Positions 9,216-19,522 of a stretch of DNA of 43,094 nt are shown piece by piece. The position numbers and the translations under genes are program-made. The notes beneath the pieces were generated by a model. It was not told where the DNA came from and did not search any database. It worked only from the letters and a program-made list of their open reading frames with translations. Positions within the stretch are counted from its first letter, which is position 1, and each line of letters starts with the position of its first letter. The stretch is taken from the NCBI GenBank assembly GCA_947450255.1, contig CANFVA010000006.1, positions 1-43,094 of the forward strand, given 5' to 3'. This DNA is from Comamonadaceae bacterium. Its GTDB lineage: Bacteria; Pseudomonadota; Gammaproteobacteria; Burkholderiales; Burkholderiaceae_C.

Positions 9216-10469
9216 ATGGCTGGTCGTAATTTTCTGTTTGTCCCTGGTCCCACCAACGTGCCCGAGCGTATCCAACGCGCCATGATGGTGTCGATGGAGG
9301 ACCACCGCTCTCCGCGCTTTGCGCAACTGACCCAGACCATCATGACCGGGCTGCGCGAGATTTTCCGCACCCAGTCGGGTACGCCATTTGTGTTTCCGTC
9401 CTCTGGCACCGGTTGCTGGGAGGCGGCACTGACCAATACCTTATCGCCCGGCGACAAAGTGCTGGCTGCGCGCTTTGGACAATTCAGCCACCTCTGGATT
9501 GACATGTGCCAGCGCCTGGGCCTGGACGTTCAAATCGTGGAATGCGAATGGGGCACCGGCGTACCCTTGCAGCAGTATGAAGACATCCTCAAAGCGGATA
9601 CCCAACACCAGATCAAAGCCGTGCTAGTCTGCCACAACGAAACCGCGACCGGTGTGACCTCGGACATCGCCGGCGTTCGCGAAGCCCTGGACGAGGCGGC
9701 CCACCCAGCACTGCTGTTTGTGGACTGCGTTTCCTCTTTAGGTTGTTTGGAGTTCCGCTTCGATGACTGGGGCATCGACATGGCGGTGTGCGGTTCGCAA
9801 AAAGGACTCATGCTGCCCGCAGGCTTGGGCATTTTGTGCGCCAGCACCAAGGCACTGGCGATGTACCCATCGTCCAAACTCAAGCGCGCTTACTTTGATT
9901 TGCCCGACATGATTCAAAGCAATGCCACCGGCTACTTCCCTTACACCCCAGCTTTGACGCTGATGTACGGCTTGATCGAATCGCTCAAGATGATCAGCGA
10001 AGAGGGTCTGGACAATGTGATTGCCCGCCACCACTATTTAGCCGAAGGCGTGCGTGCTGCGGTAACCCAGGGCTGGCAGCTCAAGCTCTGCGCCAAAGAG
10101 CAGCGCTGGCACTCGGACACGGTTTCGGCCGTGATGCTGCCTGAAGGTATTGCAGGCACTGAGGTGATTGCCCGCGCCTACCAGCGCTATAACTTGTCGC
10201 TGGGCGGTGGCCTGTCCAAAGTCGCAGGCAAGCTGTTTCGCATCGGCCACCTAGGTGACATGAATGAAATCCATTTGATGGCTGCCATCAATGGCGCTGA
10301 AATGGCCATGCTCGATTGCGGCGTCAAAGTGCAGCCCGGCAGCGGCGCAGCGGCGGCGGGGCAGTACTGGCGCACCCATGCGGCCCCCTCGGGCTTGTGC
10401 GCCATGCCCCAGCCGCAGGCGGCGCGCCAGGAGGCGCAGCGCCCCAACCCTGCGCTCGCCCCTAGCTAA
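9216..10469 (+). CDS. sgaA: Serine-glyoxylate (or alanine-glyoxylate) aminotransferase
   Basis: Class V PLP aminotransferase, 417 residues. It starts MAGRNFLFVPGPTNVPERIQ and has MEDHRSP near 27, SSGTGCWEAAL near 62, VDCVSSLG near 169 and the PLP lysine Lys196 in GSQKGLMLPAG, all as in serine-glyoxylate aminotransferases. In photorespiratory salvage this enzyme turns glyoxylate into glycine. The ATG at 9216 is chosen because AAAGGAAA (9203-9210) precedes it and the predicted transcript start (~9186) lies after the in-frame ATG at 9162. The last ~40 residues are Ala/Pro/Gln-rich and probably disordered. The promoter copies that of cbbL, so co-regulation with Rubisco is likely. Substrate choice (serine or alanine) is not settled by the sequence. 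Confidence 0.88.
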   Translation: MAGRNFLFVPGPTNVPERIQRAMMVSMEDHRSPRFAQLTQTIMTGLREIFRTQSGTPFVFPSSGTGCWEAALTNTLSPGDKVLAARFGQFSHLWIDMCQRLGLDVQIVECEWGTGVPLQQYEDILKADTQHQIKAVLVCHNETATGVTSDIAGVREALDEAAHPALLFVDCVSSLGCLEFRFDDWGIDMAVCGSQKGLMLPAGLGILCASTKALAMYPSSKLKRAYFDLPDMIQSNATGYFPYTPALTLMYGLIESLKMISEEGLDNVIARHHYLAEGVRAAVTQGWQLKLCAKEQRWHSDTVSAVMLPEGIAGTEVIARAYQRYNLSLGGGLSKVAGKLFRIGHLGDMNEIHLMAAINGAEMAMLDCGVKVQPGSGAAAAGQYWRTHAAPSGLCAMPQPQAARQEAQRPNPALAPS

Positions 10470-10567
10470 AGGCCTGCACCTGGCCCCAGCTGTGCGCTCG
10501 GGCTCTCGCAATAAGCCGAGCATTGCGCGGTGACGCTGCCCTAAGTACCTGAAAGATTCAGTGAATA

Positions 10568-10621
10568 CTTAACCGAAGTCTAAAAATAAATGAATTTACT
10601 TTACTTATCAAGACTTTTACA
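10568..10621 (+). promoter_or_regulatory. cbbL operon promoter, probable CbbR target
   Basis: Near copy of 9124-9177. It carries the TAAAT-GA-ATTTA dyad (10587-10598) and a candidate sigma-70 promoter TTTACT (10595-10600), 17 bases, TACATT (10618-10623). A transcript starting near 10630 leaves a ~34-base leader with AGGAGA at 10653-10658 before cbbL. The rest of the 194-base gap after the aminotransferase gene shows no gene. Confidence 0.72.
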
Positions 10622-10663
10622 TTCCTTTCCAGACTACCCGAAACCTTCACCCAGGAGACTTAG

Positions 10664-12133
<1,470 letters not shown>

Positions 12134-12162
12134 AACGAATACGCTGCAAGGAGAAACCCACC

Positions 12163-12603
12163 ATGATGACCAACCCGACCGGCCGTTTGACACAAGGCCA
12201 ATTCAGCTTTTTGCCCGATTTGACGGATGCCGAAATCACGCTGCAAATCGAATACGGCCTGCGCAAAGGCTATGCCTGGAGTGTGGAATACACCGACGAT
12301 CCGCACCCGCGCAACACTTATTGGGACATGTTCGGCAACCCGATGTTTGACCTGCACGACGCTGCCGGTGTAATGCAAGAACTCAAGGCCTGCCGCGCCG
12401 CATTTCCCAATCACTACATACGCATGATGGCTTTTGACTCCACCCGCGGGGTTGAAACGATTGCCATGAGCTTTATCGTGAATCGCCCGAAGAATGAGCC
12501 CGGCTTTATGCTGGAGCGCCAGGAAGTCAATGGCCGTTCGATTCGCTACAGCACACGTGGCTATGCGGCCAACCAGGCTGAAGGCGAACGCTACAAAGAC
12601 TAG
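12163..12603 (+). CDS. cbbS: Rubisco small subunit, red-type
   Basis: Caps the L8 core of Rubisco. The 146-residue protein has [20 protein letters not shown] at the start, [12 protein letters not shown] in the middle, and a long C-terminal extension (after ~110, [20 protein letters not shown]) as in red-type small subunits, where it forms a beta-hairpin barrel in the central channel. Start ATG at 12163 (ATGATG) with AAGGAGA upstream. It lies 29 bases after cbbL. Confidence 0.98.
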   Translation: MMTNPTGRLTQGQFSFLPDLTDAEITLQIEYGLRKGYAWSVEYTDDPHPRNTYWDMFGNPMFDLHDAAGVMQELKACRAAFPNHYIRMMAFDSTRGVETIAMSFIVNRPKNEPGFMLERQEVNGRSIRYSTRGYAANQAEGERYKD

Positions 12604-12637
12604 GCCAGGCAAGTCGGTACCCACGCACCTAGCCACC

Positions 12638-13603
12638 ATGAGAGCACCTTCCTATTCGATCCCTGGCAGCACACCGGTCTCTGCCGCCAGCAGCGCTTCG
12701 CCCGTCGCCGCTGACAAGCAGCCTGACACCACCGCTGGGGCCCGATCGGTGGCCGAGGTATTGGAAGGCTCGCAAGTGGAAGCGGTGCTGCAGGAGCTGG
12801 ACCGCGACCTGGTGGGCCTGGTGCCGGTGAAAGCGCGCATTCGCGATATCGCCGCTTTGCTGGTGATCGACAAGCTGCGGGTCAACCTGGGCTTGAACAG
12901 CCAAGCGCCCAGCCTGCACATGTGCTTTAGCGGCAACCCCGGCACCGGCAAAACCACGGTGGCCAGCCGCATGGCGCAAATCCTGCATCGGCTGGGCTTT
13001 GTGCGCAAAGGGCATTTGGTCTCGGTCACGCGCGACGACCTGGTAGGCCAGTACATCGGCCACACCGCACCCAAGACCAAAGAAGTGCTCAAGCGCGCCA
13101 TGGGCGGCGTCTTGTTTATCGACGAAGCCTACTACCTGTACCGCCCAGAAAACGAGCGCGACTACGGGCAGGAGGCGATCGAAATCTTGCTGCAAGTGAT
13201 GGAAAACCAGCGCGATGATCTGGTGGTGATCTTGGCGGGCTACAAAGACCGTATGGACACTTTTTTCCAGTCCAACCCCGGCATGAGTTCGCGCATCGCC
13301 CACCACCTGGACTTCCCGGATTACGCCGTGGGCGAATTGCTGCACATCGCCGGCATGACGCTGGCGCAGCAAAACTACCGCTTCGGGCCAGGCGCGCAAG
13401 AGGCGTTTGAACGCTATCTGGGGCTGCGCATTACCCAGCCGCACTTTGCCAATGCCCGCAGCGTGCGCAATGCCTTGGATCGGGCCCGACTGCGCCAAGC
13501 CAGTCGCTTGTTTGCCGACCGCCAGCGTATTCTGAGCGCTGACGATTTGACTACTATTGAAGCGGCTGACATTCTTGCCAGCCGGGTCTTCCAACCATCC
13601 TAA
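12638..13603 (+). CDS. cbbX: CbbX, red-type Rubisco activase (AAA+)
   Basis: Hexameric AAA+ ATPase that frees inhibited red-type Rubisco by pulling on the large-subunit C-terminus. 321 residues. Walker A GNPGTGKT (99-106), pore loop YIGHTAPKT (139-147) and Walker B VLFIDEA (158-164) are intact; arginine-finger region NPGMSSRI follows. The first ~40 residues are Ser/Ala/Pro-rich and probably flexible. The frame is open back to 12494 within cbbS, but family similarity begins after the ATG at 12638. No good ribosome site is visible there, so translation may depend on cbbS. Confidence 0.96.
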   Translation: MRAPSYSIPGSTPVSAASSASPVAADKQPDTTAGARSVAEVLEGSQVEAVLQELDRDLVGLVPVKARIRDIAALLVIDKLRVNLGLNSQAPSLHMCFSGNPGTGKTTVASRMAQILHRLGFVRKGHLVSVTRDDLVGQYIGHTAPKTKEVLKRAMGGVLFIDEAYYLYRPENERDYGQEAIEILLQVMENQRDDLVVILAGYKDRMDTFFQSNPGMSSRIAHHLDFPDYAVGELLHIAGMTLAQQNYRFGPGAQEAFERYLGLRITQPHFANARSVRNALDRARLRQASRLFADRQRILSADDLTTIEAADILASRVFQPS

Positions 13604-13619
13604 AACCCTGGAAACACAC

Positions 13620-14339
13620 ATGCTCAAAGCGCTTATTTTTGATGTGGACGGCACGCTAGCCGACACCGAGTCGGTGCATCGCGCAGCCTTTAACCACGCA
13701 TTTGCAGAGGAAGGCCTGGGCTGGGTCTGGGACGAGGTGCTGTACACCGAGCTACTTGAAATCTCCGGTGGCAAGGAGCGGATCGCCCATTACTGGAAGC
13801 AAACGCGTGGCGAGATCGTGGGCATCGACGCGCATGCCCTGCACGACACCATCGCCCGCTTGCACGAACTCAAGACCGCCGCTTACGAGGGCATGGTCCA
13901 TGACGGCATGGTCAGCCTGCGCCCCGGTGTATTGCGTTTGATTGATTCGGCCCATGAACAAAACCTGGCGCTGGCGATTGCCACCACCACCTCGCCCGTT
14001 AATATCGCCGCGTTATTGCGCAAAGCCATTGGTGCGCATTGGCGCAGCCTGTTTGGGGTGGTGGAAGACGCATCGACCGCCCCGCGCAAAAAACCGCATC
14101 CGCAGGTCTACCTGCAAACCCTGCAGCGCATGGGCATGGCCGCAAGCCACTGTCTGGCTATCGAGGACTCTGCCAATGGCTTGCAAGCCGCACTGGCGGC
14201 TGGTTTGCCCACCGTCATTACGCCCAATAGCTTTACCGCGCACCACCGCTTTGACGGCGCCTTGCGCGTGGTGCCAAATTTGGGCGACACCACGGTTGCG
14301 GACCTGCGCATCTGGCATTCCCAAGCCCGCGCCGCCTGA
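13620..14339 (+). CDS. cbbY: CbbY, HAD sugar-bisphosphate phosphatase
   Basis: HAD-superfamily phosphatase, 239 residues, with motif I FDVDGTLADTE (nucleophile Asp8, acid/base Asp10), motif II in IATTTSP, motif III lysine in APRKKPHPQVY and motif IV IEDSANGLQAA. Rhodobacter and plant CbbY dephosphorylate xylulose-1,5-bisphosphate, a misfire product that inhibits Rubisco, so it works with CbbX to keep Rubisco active. The ATG at 13620 is preferred; an upstream in-frame start at 13557 would overlap cbbX by 47 bases. It is 16 bases after cbbX. Confidence 0.93.
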   Translation: MLKALIFDVDGTLADTESVHRAAFNHAFAEEGLGWVWDEVLYTELLEISGGKERIAHYWKQTRGEIVGIDAHALHDTIARLHELKTAAYEGMVHDGMVSLRPGVLRLIDSAHEQNLALAIATTTSPVNIAALLRKAIGAHWRSLFGVVEDASTAPRKKPHPQVYLQTLQRMGMAASHCLAIEDSANGLQAALAAGLPTVITPNSFTAHHRFDGALRVVPNLGDTTVADLRIWHSQARAA

Positions 14340-14366
14340 GATTTTTTGTTTCAACGAGATTGCCCC

Positions 14367-15458
14367 ATGCCTTTGTCCGCCCGCTCCCAGCATTCCACCC
14401 TGACGCAGTTCTTGATCGAGGAGCGCCGCAAGTACCCAGGCGCCAGCGGCGATTTCAACGCCTTGATTTTGGACATCGCGCTGGCTTGCAAAGCGATCGC
14501 GCGCGGCGTCGCGTTTGGAGAGTTGGGCCAGGTGCTGGGCGACCATAAAAACGGCGACGGCGCATCGGTCAATGTGCAGGGCGAAGCGCAAAAAACCCTG
14601 GACGTGCTGAGCAACCAAGCCTTTATCCGCCGCACCGAATGGGCCGGTAATCTGGCGGGCATGGCCTCGGAGGAAATGGAGCACCCTTACCAAATACCGG
14701 CACAGTTTCCGCGCGGCAAGTACTTGCTGGTGTTCGACCCCCTGGATGGCTCGAGCAACATCGATGTCAACGTCTCGGTAGGCAGCATTTTTTCGGTGCT
14801 GCGTGGGCCGGACAACCGGCGCGATGTACAAGAGACTGACTTTTTACAGCCCGGTACCAAACAAGTGGCAGCTGGCTATGCGATTTACGGGCCAACCACC
14901 ATGCTGATGCTGACTCTGGGCAACGGGGTGCAGGGCTTTACCCTGGACCCCAACCTGGGTGAGTTCATGCTGACACACCGCAACATCCAGATTCCCGCGG
15001 ATACGCATGAGTTTGCGATTAACGCATCCAATAGCCGATTCTGGGAAGCACCGGTCAAGCGCTATGTGGATGAATGCCTGGCCGGGAGAACCGGGCCGCG
15101 TGGCAAAGATTTCAATATGCGCTGGATCGCCAGCATGGTGGCCGAAGCGCACCGCATCCTGATGCGCGGCGGCGTGTTCATGTACCCGCGCGACACCAAA
15201 GACCCCAGCAAAGCCGGGCGCCTGCGCTTGCTCTACGAAGCCAACCCGGTCGGCATGATCATGGAACAAGCCGGCGGTCGTGCCAGCACCGGCGAGCGTC
15301 CGGTCCTGGATGTGAGGCCCAGCGCATTGCACCAACGCATTGGCCTGGTCTTTGGTTCGCGCAACGAGGTCGAACGGATCGAGCGCTACCACCATGAACC
15401 GGCACCCACCGAGGAACACAATCCCCTGTTTGCCGAGCGCAGTTTGTTCAGATTTTGA
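14367..15458 (+). CDS. cbbF: Fructose-1,6-bisphosphatase class I
   Basis: Calvin cycle phosphatase (fructose-1,6-bisphosphate to fructose-6-phosphate; may also use sedoheptulose-1,7-bisphosphate). 363 residues. Metal-binding SEEME (101-105) and DPLDGSSN (124-131), then [13 protein letters not shown] and the substrate-site [22 protein letters not shown] at 14367; the TTG at 14346 would add seven unconserved residues. Spacing to cbbY is 27 bases. Confidence 0.96.
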   Translation: MPLSARSQHSTLTQFLIEERRKYPGASGDFNALILDIALACKAIARGVAFGELGQVLGDHKNGDGASVNVQGEAQKTLDVLSNQAFIRRTEWAGNLAGMASEEMEHPYQIPAQFPRGKYLLVFDPLDGSSNIDVNVSVGSIFSVLRGPDNRRDVQETDFLQPGTKQVAAGYAIYGPTTMLMLTLGNGVQGFTLDPNLGEFMLTHRNIQIPADTHEFAINASNSRFWEAPVKRYVDECLAGRTGPRGKDFNMRWIASMVAEAHRILMRGGVFMYPRDTKDPSKAGRLRLLYEANPVGMIMEQAGGRASTGERPVLDVRPSALHQRIGLVFGSRNEVERIERYHHEPAPTEEHNPLFAERSLFRF

Positions 15459-15483
15459 AATTTTTTGAGTCCAGGAAGCTCCC

Positions 15484-16359
15484 ATGTCAGAGAAACACCC
15501 CATCATCGCCATCACCGGCTCCAGTGGCGCCGGGACCACCTCGGTGACGCGCACCTTTGAAAATATTTTCCGCCGCGAGGGCGTGAAGGCGGCAATCATC
15601 GAAGGCGATAGCTTTCACCGCTACGACCGCGCTGAGATGAAGCTGCGCCTGGCCGAGGCGGAAGCCAAAGGCAATAAAAACTTCAGCCATTTCGGACCAG
15701 AAAATAATTTGTTCTCTGACCTAGAGGCCTTGTTTGCCGATTACGCCAGGACCGGTACCGGCAAGCAGCGAAAATACTTGCACGACCACGAAGAGGCGGC
15801 GCCGTTCAAGCAAGAACCCGGCACTTTCACGCCCTGGCAAGACGTGCCCGCAGGCACCGATTTGCTTTTTTACGAAGGCCTGCACGGAGCCGTAGTCACC
15901 CCGGAAGTGAACATTGCCAAGCACCCGGATTTGCTCATCGGCGTGGTGCCGGTGATCAACCTGGAGTGGATACAAAAGCTCTGGCGCGATAAGTCCAAGC
16001 GCGGCTACAGCACCGAGGCCGTCACCGACACCATCTTGCGCCGCATGCCCGACTATGTGAACTATATCTGCCCCCAATTCGTACACACCCACGTCAACTT
16101 CCAGCGCGTGCCCATGGTCGATACCAGCAACCCGTTTATCAGCCGCGACATTCCCTCGCCCGATGAAAGCATGGTGGTGATCCGTTTCGCCAAGCCCAAA
16201 GGCATCGATTTTCAATACCTGCGCAGCATGATAGACGGCAGCTATATGAGCCGCGCCAACACCATCGTCGTGCCGGGTGGAAAAATGGAGTTGGCGATGC
16301 AGCTCATCTTCACGCCCTTTATCTGGCGCATGATGGAACGCAAAAAGCGCGCAGCATGA
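15484..16359 (+). CDS. cbbP: Phosphoribulokinase
   Basis: Makes ribulose-1,5-bisphosphate from ribulose-5-phosphate and ATP, the second Calvin-specific step. 291 residues, normal for the bacterial class. Nucleotide-binding ITGSSGAGTTSV (10-21), substrate-binding EGDSFHRYDR near 39-48 and LFYEGLHGAVV with the catalytic acid region. AGGA lies upstream of the ATG at 15484. The stop overlaps cbbZ by four bases. Confidence 0.97.
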   Translation: MSEKHPIIAITGSSGAGTTSVTRTFENIFRREGVKAAIIEGDSFHRYDRAEMKLRLAEAEAKGNKNFSHFGPENNLFSDLEALFADYARTGTGKQRKYLHDHEEAAPFKQEPGTFTPWQDVPAGTDLLFYEGLHGAVVTPEVNIAKHPDLLIGVVPVINLEWIQKLWRDKSKRGYSTEAVTDTILRRMPDYVNYICPQFVHTHVNFQRVPMVDTSNPFISRDIPSPDESMVVIRFAKPKGIDFQYLRSMIDGSYMSRANTIVVPGGKMELAMQLIFTPFIWRMMERKKRAA

Positions 16360-17033
16360 AGCGCTATGAACTCATTTTGTTCGACCTGGACGGCACCCTG
16401 GTCGAGACTGCGCCAGAAATTTGTGACGCCGTCAACGATACTTTGCAGCACTTTGGCTTTGCCAGCGTTACACAAGGCCAGGTTAACGACTGGATCGGCC
16501 ACGGCACCTTGGAGCTGCTGATTCAAGCCCTGGCGTTCGTCCAAGGGCAAGACGATAAAACAATGCGCGCGTCTGCGCGTTTACCTGAGATTGCCGCTGT
16601 ATTTAAAACCCATTACCGCACCCGCTGTGGCACACGCAGCCGGCCATACCCGCATGTCATGGAGACCTTGCACCAACTCCAGGCGAACGGCATTCGCCTG
16701 GGCGTAGTCACCAACAAAGAGGGCGCCTACACCCAAACTGTTCTGGATGCACATGCATTGACGGCCTTATTCGATTGTGTCATCAGCGGCGACACCCTGC
16801 CCACCAAGAAACCCCGGCCCGAGGTTGTGTTGCACTGTTTAGCGCATTTCCAGATCGGGAAAGACAAAACGCTGTTCGTGGGCGATTCCAGTATTGATGT
16901 GGCCACCGCACGTAATGCGGGTATCGACGTATGGGCGGTGCCCTATGGTTACAACATGGGCGCAACCATCGCTGATAGCTTGCCCGATCGGGTCATCGCA
17001 GATTTCCGCCCCTTGGTAGAAAGCAGTGGCTGA
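16356..17033 (+). CDS. cbbZ: Phosphoglycolate phosphatase
   Basis: HAD phosphatase that removes 2-phosphoglycolate, the product of Rubisco oxygenation. 225 residues, with FDLDGTLVET (nucleophile Asp10, Asp12), VVTNKEGAYT, the lysine in PTKKPRPEVV and FVGDSSIDVATARNAG. The start overlaps the cbbP stop (ATGA). Last gene of the cbb operon. With the aminotransferase upstream of cbbL it gives the first and a later step of photorespiratory salvage; glycolate oxidase is not in the window. Confidence 0.94.
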   Translation: MKRYELILFDLDGTLVETAPEICDAVNDTLQHFGFASVTQGQVNDWIGHGTLELLIQALAFVQGQDDKTMRASARLPEIAAVFKTHYRTRCGTRSRPYPHVMETLHQLQANGIRLGVVTNKEGAYTQTVLDAHALTALFDCVISGDTLPTKKPRPEVVLHCLAHFQIGKDKTLFVGDSSIDVATARNAGIDVWAVPYGYNMGATIADSLPDRVIADFRPLVESSG

Positions 17034-17039
17034 GCACTT

Positions 17040-17477
17040 CTAAGCCAACTGCAATTCAGATAAGCGCTTGGCCACTTGCCGCTTGCCCATGGTGCGTAGC
17101 TTCGCAATCGCGACCAATTGGGTGGCACGCGGCCGGGATTTGGCTTGTTCCCACTTATAGACGGACTGGTCACTAACACCCAACAGAGCGGCAGCCTGTG
17201 CCGCCGTCAAGCCCAGCCGTTTACGCATATTCGAAAATCGTGCAGCACTAAAACGTAAGGCGGTAACGCTGTCCTTGGCTTGGGGCGCAAATACTTTGCG
17301 CTGGGCGCTGGCTTGCGGTCCCAGCAATTGCTCCAAGGTGGCGACCCGCGATTTCAGTTCTGTGGCTTCTCGCTTTTGCTGCAAAACTGATTTTTTGATG
17401 CGCAAGAGCTGTTCGCGTACCTGCTTGTTAGAAATCCGGATGATTTCACTCTTGAACTGCTTGACCCATACCGACAT
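17040..17477 (-). CDS. Small protein with coiled coil and C-terminal Xre-type HTH
   Basis: 145 residues. Residues ~15-55 are heptad-like and charged (LLRIKKSVLQQKREATELKSR), a likely coiled coil. Residues ~82-130 form a helix-turn-helix of the Cro/Xre type: MRKRLGLTAAQAAALLGVSD then QSVYKWEQAKSRP. Probable DNA-binding regulator; target unknown. It faces cbbZ tail to tail with only six bases between the stops and no clear terminator, so the two transcripts probably overlap. A perfect palindrome lies 50 bases upstream of its start. Confidence 0.8.
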   Translation of the reverse strand: MSVWVKQFKSEIIRISNKQVREQLLRIKKSVLQQKREATELKSRVATLEQLLGPQASAQRKVFAPQAKDSVTALRFSAARFSNMRKRLGLTAAQAAALLGVSDQSVYKWEQAKSRPRATQLVAIAKLRTMGKRQVAKRLSELQLA

Positions 17478-17526
17478 TTCGCCTCCATATATTTAATAAA
17501 AACGCAATCAAACGTATTTTGATAAT

Positions 17527-17543
17527 AAACGACTCAGTCGTTT
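17527..17543. promoter_or_regulatory. Perfect palindrome upstream of HTH gene, possible operator
   Basis: AAACGACT-C-AGTCGTTT is an 8-1-8 perfect inverted repeat in AT-rich sequence, 50 bases upstream of the HTH gene start. The single-base centre fits a protein operator better than an RNA hairpin. The rest of the 375-base gap 17478-17852 shows no convincing gene: 17545-17740 is GC-rich without coding signs, and 17760-17830 is AT-rich, probably the promoter of the next gene. Confidence 0.4.
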
Positions 17544-17852
17544 TCGGCTAGCGAGTGCATGGCCTGCGCGTCCCCGCAATGCATAGCTTGGGTTTGCAAG
17601 CTCGCGCGCAGCATTCGCAGCGCCGCCGCACCCTTTGCCCGCGGCAGGCGCTGCAAATCTTGGCTACCGCCACCCTTCACTGCGCGCTAGGCCACTCGCA
17701 CTGCCAGAGGTTCCTTCTTCGACGCCTGGTGGTTTCGAGAGAATTTCAGATAGGTAGAAAATGCTTGTTTTTATAAAAATACTAATAATTTATTTAATTT
17801 ATGTATGATTCTAAAAAAACATCCACTTTCGCGAAGGTATTGAGGAGGCGCC

Positions 17853-18173
17853 ATGTCGGTATTCACCAAGACTACAAAGGGGCTTGCTGCGTTAAAGGAC
17901 CTGCACTCCGGCATGCCTCGGCGCATGCGTACCGTGCTGTGGTGCATCAATGGCCAGACCTCGACGGCGACCTTGATGCGCAGCCTGACCTCCGTGGGCG
18001 ATGTCAAAGAACTGATGCGTTACTTAATTGCAGAAGGCTTGATCGAACGGGTACCCAAAAACACCGCAGGTCCTGCGGTTGCGAGGTCGGACCTCAGCCG
18101 CGTCAGCGGCCCAGGCAGAACGGCAATTGCAGCCAGCCTTGCGACGCAGAATGGGGCCTTGCAAAGCAAATAA
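17853..18173 (+). CDS. Small winged-helix-like protein of unknown function
   Basis: I do not recognise the family with certainty. The 106-residue basic protein has a strong ribosome site (GAGGAGG, 17842-17848) before its ATG. Residues ~22-67 (MPRRMRTVLWCINGQTSTATLMRSL then VKELMRYLIAEGLIERV) read like a winged helix: helix, turn, helix, then a 'leaves-the-end' strand. The C-terminal third is Ala/Ser-rich. A DNA-binding or signalling role is possible; inference only. It ends 38 bases from the stop of the convergent DadA-like gene. Confidence 0.65.
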   Translation: MSVFTKTTKGLAALKDLHSGMPRRMRTVLWCINGQTSTATLMRSLTSVGDVKELMRYLIAEGLIERVPKNTAGPAVARSDLSRVSGPGRTAIAASLATQNGALQSK

Positions 18174-18211
18174 GCCGCCATCTGGTGACTGGCGCAGTGC
18201 CCGCAGATCTC

Positions 18212-19441
18212 TCAGAATCGTTGCGCGCGCAAGGCATTCAAGGGCAAGGCACTAGGGCGATCGCCGACCAGATCGGCGACTAATCGCCCACTCAAACCGC
18301 CCAAGGTCAGCCCGATATGCTGGTGCCCAAAGGCGTACACCACCCGCGCGCTGTCGCGCGAACGGCCTAGTACCGGTAGCCCATCGGGCAGCGTGGGCCT
18401 GAAACCCAACCACGGCGCCTGCGGCGCACCCAAAGCAGGCAAAGCGCGGTGCGACGCAAAGTTCAGTAATTCCAGCAAACCGGGATGCATGTCCGGCCCC
18501 AAACCCGCCAATTCCACCGTGCCCGCCACCCGTAAGCCTTGCGCCATCGGCGTCATGTAAAAGCCGCGCTCGGCCCAACCTACCGGGCGCGAAATCAAGG
18601 ATGTACTGCCGGGAAACATCAGGTGGTAACCGCGCTCTGCCTGCAGCGGCACGTCATCGCCGCATTGCGCCGCCAAGGTCTTGGAATGCACACCGGCGCA
18701 TAGGGCCAAGTGATCGTAAACGCTGTCATGCTCAGGTCCCAGCAGCCGCACTTCCTGCGCATCCGCCTGCACCCTGGTAACCGCCAGCGGATGAAGCGCG
18801 AGGCCTTTGCGCTGCAAATACGCCAGCAAAGCATGCAAAAACGCCGCCGGGTCGCTCAGGTGCCAAGAGCCTTTGAACAAGGCGCCACGATGGAAAATCG
18901 GGCTCAGTTGCGGCTCGAGAGAAGCAATGGCGTCGGCGTCCAAAATATCGCTTGCGATACCCAGGTGGCGGCGCAATTGCAGGGTGTCGCGTGCGCCTTC
19001 AAAAGCGGCGGCACTCGAATACAAGTACAGGCATTCCTGCGGCCGGACAAAGTGCTGTAAATCCGCCTCGGCCAACAGCGCGTCGTAGCCGCTTTGGGCG
19101 TGGGCCAGCAACTGCGAAAGAGCGGTGGCAGTAGCCGTGTAGCGATCGGGTGTAGAGGCCCATAAAAACCGCACTAGCCAAGGTGCCAGCATAGGCAAGT
19201 GTGGCCAGCGCACCCGCAAGGGACTTTGCGCTGAAAACAAATAGCGCGGCAAGTCGCGAAACACAGACGGGTTATTGACTGGGATACAGGCGTAGTTGGC
19301 AAAGGTGCCTGCATTGCCAAAAGAGGCGCCACCGGCGGCACCATGCGGTTCGAATAAGTGCACTTGGTGACCATCGCGCATCAGCCAATAAGCCGCAGAC
19401 AAGCCAACAAAACCCGCACCGATGACCGCAACCCGCGCCAT
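18212..19441 (-). CDS. DadA-like FAD-dependent D-amino acid dehydrogenase
   Basis: FAD oxidoreductase of the DAO family, 409 residues. It opens with the dinucleotide motif VAVIGAGFVGLSAAYWLMRDGHQVHLFE and GGASFGNAGTFA, typical of DadA, and closes with GFRPTLPDGLPVLGRS and FGHQHIGLTLGGLSGRLVADL. The expected reaction is oxidative deamination of D-amino acids, passing electrons to the respiratory chain. Substrate unproven; related enzymes act on glycine, sarcosine or hydroxyproline. It follows the Mpo1-like gene by 81 bases in the same direction and may be the last gene of the leftward locus or independent. Confidence 0.82.
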   Translation of the reverse strand: MARVAVIGAGFVGLSAAYWLMRDGHQVHLFEPHGAAGGASFGNAGTFANYACIPVNNPSVFRDLPRYLFSAQSPLRVRWPHLPMLAPWLVRFLWASTPDRYTATATALSQLLAHAQSGYDALLAEADLQHFVRPQECLYLYSSAAAFEGARDTLQLRRHLGIASDILDADAIASLEPQLSPIFHRGALFKGSWHLSDPAAFLHALLAYLQRKGLALHPLAVTRVQADAQEVRLLGPEHDSVYDHLALCAGVHSKTLAAQCGDDVPLQAERGYHLMFPGSTSLISRPVGWAERGFYMTPMAQGLRVAGTVELAGLGPDMHPGLLELLNFASHRALPALGAPQAPWLGFRPTLPDGLPVLGRSRDSARVVYAFGHQHIGLTLGGLSGRLVADLVGDRPSALPLNALRAQRF

Positions 19442-19522
19442 CAGCGCAAGCCTGTGACGGCTTTAGCCATCGCACTGCGCGGCCAGGTCCACAGGGTCTG
19501 CGCCAAGCTTGTCACACGCAAT

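Noticed and set aside
12629-13774. 381-codon minus-strand frame opposite cbbX/cbbY
   Set aside because: Spans the antisense of two real genes; no family features.
17555-17776. 73-codon frame in the gap before the small winged-helix gene
   Set aside because: No ribosome site, no motif and an irregular composition; treated as noncoding.
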